From: Ignavibacteriaceae bacterium
GTDB taxonomy: Bacteria; Bacteroidota; Ignavibacteria; Ignavibacteriales; Ignavibacteriaceae
Direction: 5' to 3'
Assembly (NCBI GenBank): GCA_031292465.1
Contig: JARLHB010000354.1
Coordinates: 1-6,002, forward strand
DNA length: 6,002 nucleotides
Made by a program: the position numbers and the translations under genes. This document shows positions 1-5,615 of the stretch, one piece after another. Every line of letters starts with the position of its first letter. Position 1 is the first letter of the stretch. The notes below the pieces were generated by a model. It was given only the letters and a program-made list of their open reading frames with translations, did no database searches and had not been told where the DNA came from.

Positions 1-1158
1 ATTAAAACTTATAGAAACAGCGTCAATTGTTCCTTTGAATTCAGGCAGAATATTTCTTTTATTTATAAGATTGCCGTGCCCGTTGGTGTTTATTCTTGTT
101 CTGCCGCCCATATCCTTAACATACTTTGCTACTTTTTTTACAACATCCCATCTTATGGTAGGCTCGCCGTATCCGCAAAAAACTATTTCGTGATATTGTT
201 TCGGATCTCCAATTTCATTTATATAAACTAAAGCATCAGGCTCTTCACTTTTTAACATACGCAGTTTATAACCATTTACTACTGCTTCGCCTTCCCTGTC
301 GCAAAACTCGCATTTTGCATTGCAGCGGTTGGTTACGTTTATATAGAGAGAATTACCTATCTTATATGTAAAACTTATTTTATCAGGTTTGGAACCAATA
401 CCAAACATCCTGAATACATTATATGAAGTTAGGCGTGCTACATCTTCTACTGTAAGATGATGAAGTTCTGCCAGCTTTTCTGCCACAAGCTTAACATTGG
501 CAGGCTCGTTCCTTTTTCCCCTGTATGGCTCCGGAGTCATAAACGGCGAATCAGTTTCAAGCATAACGCTTTCAAGGCTTAAAGCAGATACAATTTCCCT
601 TAACCCTTCAGATTTTTTAAATGTAATATTACCTGTAAAAGAAATGAAATGATTCAGCCGGACTAATTCCTTTGCATTTGCCAGAGTACTGTTAAAGCAG
701 TGAAACTGGGCTTTCAAACCGCTGTCACTATATGAACGTATTACATTCATCATATCATCGTCGGCATCGCGTGTGTGAACAATAATCGGCTTATTAATTC
801 TTAACGCAAGTTCAATCTGTGCTTTAAAAGCCTCCATCTGTTTATCTTTGGGTGAAAAATCATAAAAATAATCCAGTCCGATTTCACCTATTGCTACTAT
901 TTTGTCATGATTAGCAAGCGCTTCAATTTCAGCTATTATAGAATCCTGCCAGTCTTTTGTATCATGAGGATGCACGCCTACTGCGCCGTATATAAAATCA
1001 TACTTTTCAATCAGCTCTATAACTTTATGTGATGTTTCAATGTCCGTTGCAGGTACTATAATATTGTGTACACCCGCATCTTTAGCGCGGCTGATTACTT
1101 CATCAACATCTTCGTTAAAGTTCGGATAAAACAAATGTGCGTGGGTATCGATAAACAT
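1..1158 (-). CDS. TatD-family hydrolase fused to a radical SAM domain (3' end outside window)
   Basis: This reading frame is open for 386 codons from ATG at 1158 to the window edge without a stop. Residues 1-255 form a complete TatD-family metal-dependent hydrolase (TIM barrel). The start MFIDTHAH gives the metal ligands H6 and H8, followed by E92 in AIGEIGLDY, H128 in IVHTRDA, H153 in FHCFN and D203 in LETDSPF. All expected ligands are present, so the nuclease-type active site looks intact. From about residue 262 a second domain begins: YINVTNRCNAKCEFC carries C279, C283 and C286, the CxxxCxxC that binds the radical SAM 4Fe-4S cluster. CGYGEPT near residue 330 matches the SAM-contacting GGEP region. 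From memory, a radical SAM family linked to TatD (TIGR04038-like) occurs next to or fused to TatD; its substrate is unknown to me. GGGGAGGAAG at 1167-1176 is a good ribosome binding site and supports this ATG. TatD proteins are cytoplasmic 3'-5' exonucleases or deacylases; what the fusion does is not known. Confidence 0.9.
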   Translation of the reverse strand, partial: MFIDTHAHLFYPNFNEDVDEVISRAKDAGVHNIIVPATDIETSHKVIELIEKYDFIYGAVGVHPHDTKDWQDSIIAEIEALANHDKIVAIGEIGLDYFYDFSPKDKQMEAFKAQIELALRINKPIIVHTRDADDDMMNVIRSYSDSGLKAQFHCFNSTLANAKELVRLNHFISFTGNITFKKSEGLREIVSALSLESVMLETDSPFMTPEPYRGKRNEPANVKLVAEKLAELHHLTVEDVARLTSYNVFRMFGIGSKPDKISFTYKIGNSLYINVTNRCNAKCEFCDREGEAVVNGYKLRMLKSEEPDALVYINEIGDPKQYHEIVFCGYGEPTIRWDVVKKVAKYVKDMGGRTRINTNGHGNLINKRNILPEFKGTIDAVSISFN

Positions 1159-1266
1159 AATGTATTCTTCCTCCCCTACTTTTATTTATAAAATCATTTA
1201 ATCGTAAAATTATTTCAACATAGAACTAATAAAACAATATAATTAGCTGTTGAAATATAAACTATT

Positions 1267-1294
1267 TTGACAGTAAGGTTCTGTTTCGTACAAA
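1267..1294 (+). promoter_or_regulatory. possible sigma70-like promoter, plus strand
   Basis: The -35 box TTGACA (1267-1272) is a perfect match. The -10 candidate TACAAA (1289-1294) matches four of six positions, with 16 bp between the boxes. It points toward the otherwise unexplained plus-strand terminator at 1503-1545, so together they could bound a short transcript of about 240 nt. In DNA this AT-rich a chance match is quite possible, and FCB bacteria often use a different -10 consensus, so the call is weak. Confidence 0.25.
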
Positions 1295-1315
1295 TTTAAT
1301 ATTTCAAATATTAAA
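1295..1315. repeat. perfect 21-bp palindrome
   Basis: TTTAATATTT (1295-1304), a central C, then AAATATTAAA (1306-1315) form a perfect inverted repeat with 10-bp arms. It begins at the -10 region of the plus-strand promoter candidate and lies about 140 bp upstream of the TatD-radical SAM start. A dimeric repressor operator would look like this, but an all-A/T palindrome is also a common chance product here. Confidence 0.4.
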
Positions 1316-1502
1316 ATAAAAATCCAGTCTTATAAGTCAGAATAGCAGTATTAGCGGAATATTTATAAACAACAATGCATAAACGATTAAGAACTGCATC
1401 ATTTTTAAATATTATAAGAATTTATGCGATAATAATATTAATATATTAAACTTTTTTGGCTGTACAGAGTCTAACAAGTAGTAAAAAAACTCTCTCTCAT
1501 AT

Positions 1503-1545
1503 AAACGGGGCTTGTGAAAGAAATTTTGCCAGCCCCGTTTTTTTT
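1503..1545 (+). terminator. rho-independent terminator, plus-oriented
   Basis: AAACGGGGCT (1503-1512) pairs perfectly with AGCCCCGTTT (1531-1540) around an 18-nt loop, and the T-run 1538-1545 follows on the plus strand. Read on the minus strand the stem is followed only by TTTATAT, so it is strongest for plus-strand transcription. No plus-strand gene is visible upstream of it: both flanking genes are on the minus strand. It may end a small RNA, mark a lost gene, or act weakly as a second stop for purM readthrough. Confidence 0.75.
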
Positions 1546-1566
1546 GTATGGTTTACAATAGTATAT

Positions 1567-1593
1567 AAAAAATGCGATTCAATGAATAGCATT
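1567..1593 (-). terminator. likely purM terminator
   Basis: Read on the minus strand, AATGC-T-ATTC, loop ATT, GAAT-C-GCATT (1593 to 1571) forms a 9-bp stem with one internal mismatch, followed directly by six T (1572-1567, overlapping the arm by two). It sits 37 bp beyond the purM stop. The stem is AT-rich and so only moderately stable, but position, orientation and T-run all fit. Confidence 0.55.
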
Positions 1594-1629
1594 CAGAATT
1601 AAATTCAGATTTTGCTGCCGTTTTTAATA

Positions 1630-2625
1630 TCAGATTACTTCTCCAAGCACAATTGCATTTTCATTAATCTGCTTAGAAAGTTCTATTGCTTTTGCAGCAT
1701 CATTTTTATTTATAACAGCTATCAGCCCGATACCTATGTTAAATACTTTCCTCATTTCTTCGTCAGGAATATTTCCGGTTGACTGAATCAATTTAAAAAT
1801 TGCCGGAAGTTTCCAGGCGCTCCAGTTTATATTTAATGACAGGCCTTCGGGAATAATTCTTTTTGTATTGCCAATTATACCGCCGCCGGTTATATGAGAA
1901 AATCCTTTTATACTTAAGTTCTCTTTAAGGTGAGAAATTAATTTCAGATATGATTTATGCACTTTCAGCAATTCTTCACCAACCGGCAATTCAAGTCCAT
2001 CAACTTTATCTGTTACTTTATATTTTTCAAATAATATTTTACGTGCAAGAGAATACCCGTTTGTATGCAGGCCGTTTGATGCAAAACCTAAAAGCACATC
2101 ACCTTTAGTAATACCTTTCCCGTTGATAACTCTGTCTTTTTCAACAATGCCGACGATCGTACCGGACATATCGTATTCATCAGGCGAATAAAGCCCCGGC
2201 ATTTCAGCGGTTTCGCCGCCAATTAATGCACACTCGTTTTCTCTGCAGGCAATTGAAAAGCCTTCAATAATTTTTTCTGCTACGTCGGGGTTTAATTTGC
2301 CGAATGCAAGATAGTCTAAGAAATAAATAGGCTTAGCTCCGCAAACTGCGATGTCATTAGTACAATGATTTACCAGATCCTGCCCGACCGTATTATGCTT
2401 GTTCAAAGCAAAAGCAATTTTAAGTTTTGTACCTACTCCGTCAACACTGGAAACAAGAACAGGCTTTTTATATTCCGTAAGATCAAGTTCATAAAAACCG
2501 CCGAACAGTCCTATATCAGAAATTACATTTTTATTAAAAGTAGATTTTGCAAATGATTTTATTCTTCTGACAGTTTCATCACCGGCTTCCAGATCCACGC
2601 CTGCTGATTTGTAAGTATTTTCCAA
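1630..2625 (-). CDS. purM: phosphoribosylformylglycinamidine cyclo-ligase (AIR synthetase)
   Basis: PurM catalyses the fifth step of de novo purine biosynthesis: ATP-dependent ring closure of formylglycinamidine ribonucleotide to aminoimidazole ribonucleotide, in the cytoplasm, as a homodimer. The 331-residue protein is close to the usual length of about 340 and has the family blocks in order: YKSAGVDLEAGD at 5-16, the nucleotide-binding SSVDGVGTK at 59-67, CTNDIAVCGAKP at 88-99, GGETAEMPGLY at 136-146, GFASNGLHTNGYSLARKI at 180-197, HITGGGIIGNTKRIIPEG at 244-261 and FNIGIG at 295-300. Both the PurM N-domain and the AIRS C-domain are intact. The start codon is TTG. No ATG lies upstream in frame before a stop at 2665-2667, and GAGG sits 6 nt before the TTG. 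It is monocistronic here, without neighbouring pur genes, and ends with TGA. I see no purine riboswitch or PurR-type box upstream. Confidence 0.97.
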   Translation of the reverse strand: MENTYKSAGVDLEAGDETVRRIKSFAKSTFNKNVISDIGLFGGFYELDLTEYKKPVLVSSVDGVGTKLKIAFALNKHNTVGQDLVNHCTNDIAVCGAKPIYFLDYLAFGKLNPDVAEKIIEGFSIACRENECALIGGETAEMPGLYSPDEYDMSGTIVGIVEKDRVINGKGITKGDVLLGFASNGLHTNGYSLARKILFEKYKVTDKVDGLELPVGEELLKVHKSYLKLISHLKENLSIKGFSHITGGGIIGNTKRIIPEGLSLNINWSAWKLPAIFKLIQSTGNIPDEEMRKVFNIGIGLIAVINKNDAAKAIELSKQINENAIVLGEVI

Positions 2626-2631
2626 ATAGAA

Positions 2632-2635
2632 CCTC
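2632..2635 (-). promoter_or_regulatory. ribosome binding site fixing the TTG start of purM
   Basis: On the minus strand ACGAGGT precedes the start: the GAGG core (2635-2632) is 6 nt upstream of TTG 2625-2623. This spacing, the lack of any ATG in frame, and the conserved AGVD block beginning eight residues in all support TTG as initiator. Confidence 0.65.
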
Positions 2636-2684
2636 GTAATTCTTAAAATTAAAAACTTTTGAATTTATATATCTAAATTTACTT

Positions 2685-2789
2685 TTTAAAGTACAAAGGA
2701 CAAAGTTCAAAGGATAAAGTAAAATTAAATTTATTTATTGTTCTATACTTTACATCTAACCCTTTGAACTTTAGACTTTGACCTTGGAA
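2685..2789. repeat. pair of inverted arrays of a 7-bp tandem repeat
   Basis: The left array (2685-2719) reads TTTAAAG, TACAAAG, GACAAAG, TTCAAAG, GATAAAG: five in-phase heptads with consensus NNYAAAG. The right array (2748-2789) holds the reverse complement in phase: CTTTACA, a degenerate TCTAACC, then CTTTGAA, CTTTAGA, CTTTGAC, CTTGGAA. The arrays face each other across about 28 bp. A perfect 12-bp match AAAGTTCAAAGG (2702-2713) with CCTTTGAACTTT (2761-2772) and an inner TAAAGTA/TACTTTA (2715-2721/2746-2752) allow a long imperfect cruciform or RNA hairpin. It resembles a short tandem repeat or miniature palindromic element of the kind dispersed between genes; it does not look like a CRISPR. 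Confidence 0.7.
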
Positions 2790-2939
2790 ATTGCAAAATC
2801 CTTGTTCTAACATTAATTAGTAAATATTTAATAAATATTGTCGTAAGTGTTTTAAAATTCAGCAATATAGGGTTTATTCTATCTCACATTTGATAAAGAT
2901 TGTTGAATATTTCTTGACTTCTGGAAAATAGCATAATAA

Positions 2940-3004
2940 ATGACAAATTTTTTATCTGAATTTAAAGAGTTAGTTTAATTATTCTACGGTACACAATTTG
3001 TCAT
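2940..3004. repeat. 10-bp inverted repeat with 45-bp spacer upstream of the cytochrome
   Basis: ATGACAAATT (2940-2949) and AATTTGTCAT (2995-3004) are exact reverse complements. They lie 44-108 bp before the cytochrome start, where a promoter and 5' leader are expected. They could be two half-sites or two operators for a regulator binding about five helical turns apart. Chance is a real alternative. Confidence 0.4.
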
Positions 3005-3047
3005 ATGCCCGCCGAATTAACTTTAATTAATCATTCGGGGATATCCC

Positions 3048-3719
3048 ATGAACAAATTTAGATTACTTTTTACAATGGTTCTGGGTTTCTTTTTATTAGC
3101 TTCTGTCACCAATGTTTTGGGACAGACTGCTAAGATAAAAACCCAATACAAGTCCCAGGGCAACCTTGGAACTATTCCGGCTGGTACTTTTCCCATATAC
3201 AGCGGAAATCATACTGTGGCTAAATGGATGAAAGTGTACTTGACTGCCGATACAACCGGTGGAGTCAGTTCATTCTCATGGACTATAACTACACCCAGCG
3301 GATCATCTACTACTCTGTCCAGCACTACTTCACAAAATGTTACTTTTATTCCTGATACAACCGGCAAGTACATTGTTTCACTTACTGTCGGAAGTACTAC
3401 GGATGCAGATACATTTTGGGTAAGTACATACAAAGGTGTTACAGGCGGTACTCCTAATTGCAGCCAGTGCCACTCTGCAACATATTCTGGCTGGCAGCAA
3501 ACAGGCCACGCTAATATTTTCCAGCAGGGTGTTACAGGTCAGTTAGAAACTGCCTCTGTCAATAACCAATTGGTGGGTACATATGGCACAAATTGTGTTA
3601 AATGCCATACAACAGGATGGGATCAGAAAGCCAATAACGGTAACTTTGGTTATCTCGCTCATCAAAGCGGATATGATACAACCTGGTATAAGACTTATAC
3701 ACTATCATCAGGAAGCTAA
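3048..3719 (+). CDS. N-terminal fragment of the multiheme cytochrome (signal peptide, Ig-like domain, hemes 1-2)
   Basis: This is the product expected if the internal TAA stops translation: 223 residues. MNKFRLLFTMVLGFFLLASVTNVLG is a clear signal peptide with likely cleavage before Q26. Residues 45-130 are rich in T, S and alternating hydrophobics (FSWTITTPSG, GKYIVSLTV) as in PKD/Ig-like domains. NCSQCHSATYSGWQQTGHA (C138, C141, H142) is the typical first heme of cytochrome c554-like multiheme proteins, and NCVKCHTTGWD (C183, C186, H187) is the second. The fragment ends right after SSGS, mid-domain, with no sorting signal. It would be exported but could not be sent out by T9SS and would lack seven hemes, so a function by itself is unlikely. 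The start is set by the signal peptide; only a GGGG run at 3037-3040 resembles a ribosome binding site. Confidence 0.8.
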   Translation: MNKFRLLFTMVLGFFLLASVTNVLGQTAKIKTQYKSQGNLGTIPAGTFPIYSGNHTVAKWMKVYLTADTTGGVSSFSWTITTPSGSSTTLSSTTSQNVTFIPDTTGKYIVSLTVGSTTDADTFWVSTYKGVTGGTPNCSQCHSATYSGWQQTGHANIFQQGVTGQLETASVNNQLVGTYGTNCVKCHTTGWDQKANNGNFGYLAHQSGYDTTWYKTYTLSSGS

Positions 3720-3926
3720 CTTATTCCAACTAACGACCAAACTGCATGGAATTTACTTACAACTAATTCAACATATTCCAATGCTGCGCCGGTTGCAAAT
3801 GTTGGCTGCGAAAGCTGCCATGGCCCTGGCGCCGATCACGTTGCAGGATTCGGCGATGTAAGTAAAATTAGTGCAACCTTAGATGCCGGCGTTTGCCTGC
3901 AATGCCATGAGGCTCCAACTCATCAC

Positions 3927-5402
3927 ATGGTTGGAACTTATTATAATGCCTCTAACCATGCAACTATGCCTTTGGCCGGAAAAGATGCCACATCGGCGTC
4001 ATGCTTCCCATGCCATAGCGGCAGCGCTTATTACAAGTATTCTCAAAATCAAACTACTCCTGGTTACGTTGCAGCTACTGATGCGTCGCAGCCGATTACA
4101 TGCGCAGTTTGCCACGATCCGCATACCGCTGCAAACTACGGTTTACGCTTAGTTCCTGTTACATTAAAGAATGGTTATTCTGTTTCTTCTGTTGGTAACG
4201 GCCAGTTATGTATGACCTGCCATCAGTCAAGAAAAAACATAGCTACAACCATTACAGCTACTGCTCCTTACTATGGATTTTCAGACCGTTTTGGGCCTCA
4301 TCACGGGCCGCAGGCCGATATGTTCTTAGGGCAAAATGCTTACCAGTATGGCGACAGCACTTTAACCGGCATAAATACACACGGCGGTTTAAAAGATGCC
4401 TGCGTTACATGCCATATGCAGACAAGAGGAACAAACTCAAACCACCAGTGGAATATGAGTGATTCTACAGGCGATTATGTTACTGTTTGTAAGTCATGCC
4501 ACGGTCAAAGCATTACATCATTTGATGATATTAAAGCTTCATCCGATTGGGATGGCAACGGCAAAATTGAAGGCGTACAAACTGAAGTTCAGGGTATGGT
4601 TAACAATTTAGCAGCTTTATTACCGAAGGATAACACCGGAGCAGTTGTAAGTATGATGGCAGATTCCTTAAAAGTAAAAGGCCAGCCCAGCATTGTTAAG
4701 GGTATCTATACATATTATTTTGTTACAAGCGACAGAAGCCTTGGCGTACACAATGCTAAATATACAGTAGCAATACTTCAAAAAGCATTAAACAGCCTTG
4801 GCGCTACCACCCCGGTTGAATTAACAACCTTTACAGCATCACCTGCAGTAAATCAGGTTGCTCTTAATTGGGAAACCGTAACAGAAGCAAATAACAAAGG
4901 ATTTGAAGTTCAGAGAAAATCCGGTACTTCCTGGATTAGCGAAGGCTTCGTAAACGGAAAAGGTACATCAACCAAAGTTACCAAATATTCTTTCACAGAT
5001 AAATTAAGTAATATAAACGGTAATGTTACCTATAGATTAAAACAAGTGGATATGAACGGAACATATCAATATTCTAAGGAAATCGAAGTAAGCGTATCTG
5101 CAGGCCCGCAGACATTTGCTTTGTCCCAGAATTATCCTAACCCGTTCAACCCGTCAACAACAATACAATACTCACTGCCTTACGCAAGTAATGTTAAGGT
5201 TACTATCTACAACATTACCGGTGCGGTTGTAAAAGTACTTGTAAGTGCTGCACAAGAAGCAGGCGTTCATCAGGCAATTATGAATACAGCTTCTAACGGA
5301 ATGAATTTATCTTCAGGTGTTTACTTCTATTCACTTCAGGCTGTTTCTTTGGATGGCTCCCATTCATTCAAACAGACGAAGAAAATGATATTGATGAAGT
5401 AA
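3927..5402 (+). CDS. C-terminal fragment of the multiheme cytochrome (hemes 5-9, beta-sandwich, T9SS sorting domain)
   Basis: The first in-frame ATG after the internal stop is at 3927, but coding similarity clearly begins earlier: 3720-3926 encode hemes 3 (CESCHGPGADH) and 4 (CLQCHEAPTHH) in the same frame. From 3927 on there are hemes CFPCH, CAVCH, CMTCH, CVTCH and CKSCH, a FGPHHGPQADM block common in multiheme cytochromes, then DWDGNGKIE. Next comes a PVELTTF...LNWETVTEANNKGFEVQR...YRLKQVD beta-sandwich and the sorting domain FALSQNYPNPFNPST...SGVYFYSLQ...KMILMK. There is no signal peptide and no ribosome binding site at 3927, so independent translation would leave an apo-protein in the cytoplasm. 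Best read as the 3' part of the interrupted gene. Confidence 0.7.
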   Translation: MVGTYYNASNHATMPLAGKDATSASCFPCHSGSAYYKYSQNQTTPGYVAATDASQPITCAVCHDPHTAANYGLRLVPVTLKNGYSVSSVGNGQLCMTCHQSRKNIATTITATAPYYGFSDRFGPHHGPQADMFLGQNAYQYGDSTLTGINTHGGLKDACVTCHMQTRGTNSNHQWNMSDSTGDYVTVCKSCHGQSITSFDDIKASSDWDGNGKIEGVQTEVQGMVNNLAALLPKDNTGAVVSMMADSLKVKGQPSIVKGIYTYYFVTSDRSLGVHNAKYTVAILQKALNSLGATTPVELTTFTASPAVNQVALNWETVTEANNKGFEVQRKSGTSWISEGFVNGKGTSTKVTKYSFTDKLSNINGNVTYRLKQVDMNGTYQYSKEIEVSVSAGPQTFALSQNYPNPFNPSTTIQYSLPYASNVKVTIYNITGAVVKVLVSAAQEAGVHQAIMNTASNGMNLSSGVYFYSLQAVSLDGSHSFKQTKKMILMK

Positions 5403-5431
5403 CCTTCTGAAATAACTTATTGCCCTCACAT

Positions 5432-5472
5432 AAACCCGGTTGCTTTTTTATGAGCGGCCGGGTTTCCTTTTT
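5432..5472 (+). terminator. rho-independent terminator of the cytochrome gene
   Basis: AAACCCGG (5432-5439) pairs with CCGGGTTT (5458-5465); two T-G wobbles and a G-C pair extend the stem to 11 bp around a 12-nt loop. CC and then five T (5468-5472) follow. It lies 29 bp after the gene's final stop, showing that the cytochrome is transcribed as its own unit. Confidence 0.85.
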
Positions 5473-5495
5473 GTAATTCTTTAATCAACGGAGAC

Positions 5496-5524
5496 GGGAC
5501 ACACATAGGGACACACGCCCTGTC
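5496..5524. repeat. duplicated GGGACACAC motif with a CCCTGTC partner
   Basis: GGGACACAC occurs twice (5496-5504 and 5508-5516), a 12-bp period, and is followed by CCCTGTC (5518-5524), which can fold back on GACGGG (5493-5498) with one bulge. GGGACA-rich short palindromes are often seen near IS200/RAYT-type Y1 transposase repeats, so this could be a REP-like remnant. No transposase is present in the window. Confidence 0.35.
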
Positions 5525-5615
5525 TTTACTTATTTAGAAGTTAACGTCTAACCGGATACTACATAATTAAATTGCATAGTTTTAGCAAAATCTCGGATCA
5601 GGATCTACAAAATTT

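Larger units (their letters stand above)
1159..1629. other. AT-rich intergenic region between purM and the TatD-radical SAM gene
   Basis: No convincing protein gene lies here. Seen directly: two terminator-like hairpins (listed separately), a perfect 21-bp palindrome at 1295-1315, and a 10-bp inverted repeat TATTTCAACA/TGTTGAAATA at 1211-1220 and 1248-1257. There is also a sigma70-like pair on the plus strand, TTGACA at 1267-1272 and TACAAA at 1289-1294 with 16 bp between. The stretch from 1320 to 1500 is almost pure A/T with no recognisable RNA family. The only small open frame (24 codons from ATG 1375) has no ribosome binding site and low-complexity content, so it is not called. Confidence 0.6.
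2626..3047. other. divergent intergenic region between purM and the cytochrome gene
   Basis: This 422-bp region must hold the promoters of both divergent genes, but I cannot place either with confidence. It contains two facing arrays of degenerate 7-bp repeats (2685-2789) and a spaced 10-bp inverted repeat (2940-3004), both listed separately. A palindrome GGGATATCCC (3038-3047) abuts the cytochrome start codon, and its GGGG run is the only purine-rich stretch near that ATG. The stretch 2790-2935 holds nothing I recognise. Confidence 0.6.
3048..5402 (+). pseudogene. secreted nonaheme cytochrome c with T9SS sorting domain, interrupted by an in-frame TAA
   Basis: One reading frame of 784 sense-or-stop positions runs from ATG 3048 to TAA 5400-5402 with a single internal TAA at 3717-3719 (codon 224). 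No frameshift is needed: the codons after the stop continue LIPTNDQTAWN and then heme sites. Domain order by full-frame residue: signal peptide 1-25; Ig/PKD-like beta domain about 45-130; nine CxxCH heme sites at C138, C183, C254, C283, C319, C352, C388, C452 and C481; a DWDGNGKIE calcium-loop-like segment at 500-508; GVHNAKY block before 585; beta-sandwich 589-686; T9SS type A sorting domain 690-784. Such proteins are exported by Sec, receive hemes in the periplasm and are passed outside by T9SS, so a role in extracellular electron transfer is inferred. The stop makes this a recent nonsense pseudogene, a sequencing or assembly error, or a readthrough case; the sequence alone cannot decide. 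Confidence 0.8.

Noticed and set aside
1375..1449. Small plus-strand open frame of 24 codons
   Set aside because: No ribosome binding site, very AT-rich isoleucine-heavy content and no similarity I recognise.
2685..2789. CRISPR array
   Set aside because: Repeats are 7 bp, degenerate and contiguous with no spacers, and they are inverted relative to each other.
2890..2905. FNR/CRP-type site TTGATAAAGATTGT upstream of the cytochrome
   Set aside because: Only one half-site matches well; the second half deviates at three of five positions.
2914..2942. TTGACT -35 box with a -10 for the cytochrome promoter
   Set aside because: TTGACT is good, but TAATAA lies only 14 bp away and the hexamer at 17 bp (TAAATG) is poor, so no promoter was called.
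3209..3433. Minus-strand open frame inside the cytochrome
   Set aside because: It lies antisense to a clear secreted-protein domain, has no recognisable motif, and its content mirrors the sense codons.
3717..3719. Recoding of the stop as selenocysteine or pyrrolysine
   Set aside because: The codon is TAA; selenocysteine uses TGA and pyrrolysine TAG. The gene's own final stop is also TAA, so reassignment is unlikely.
3583..3861. Programmed frameshift across the cytochrome stop, using an overlapping open frame that spans it
   Set aside because: The heme-containing codons before and after the TAA are in the same frame, so a shift would be harmful; the overlapping frame has no heme motif and no domain I recognise.
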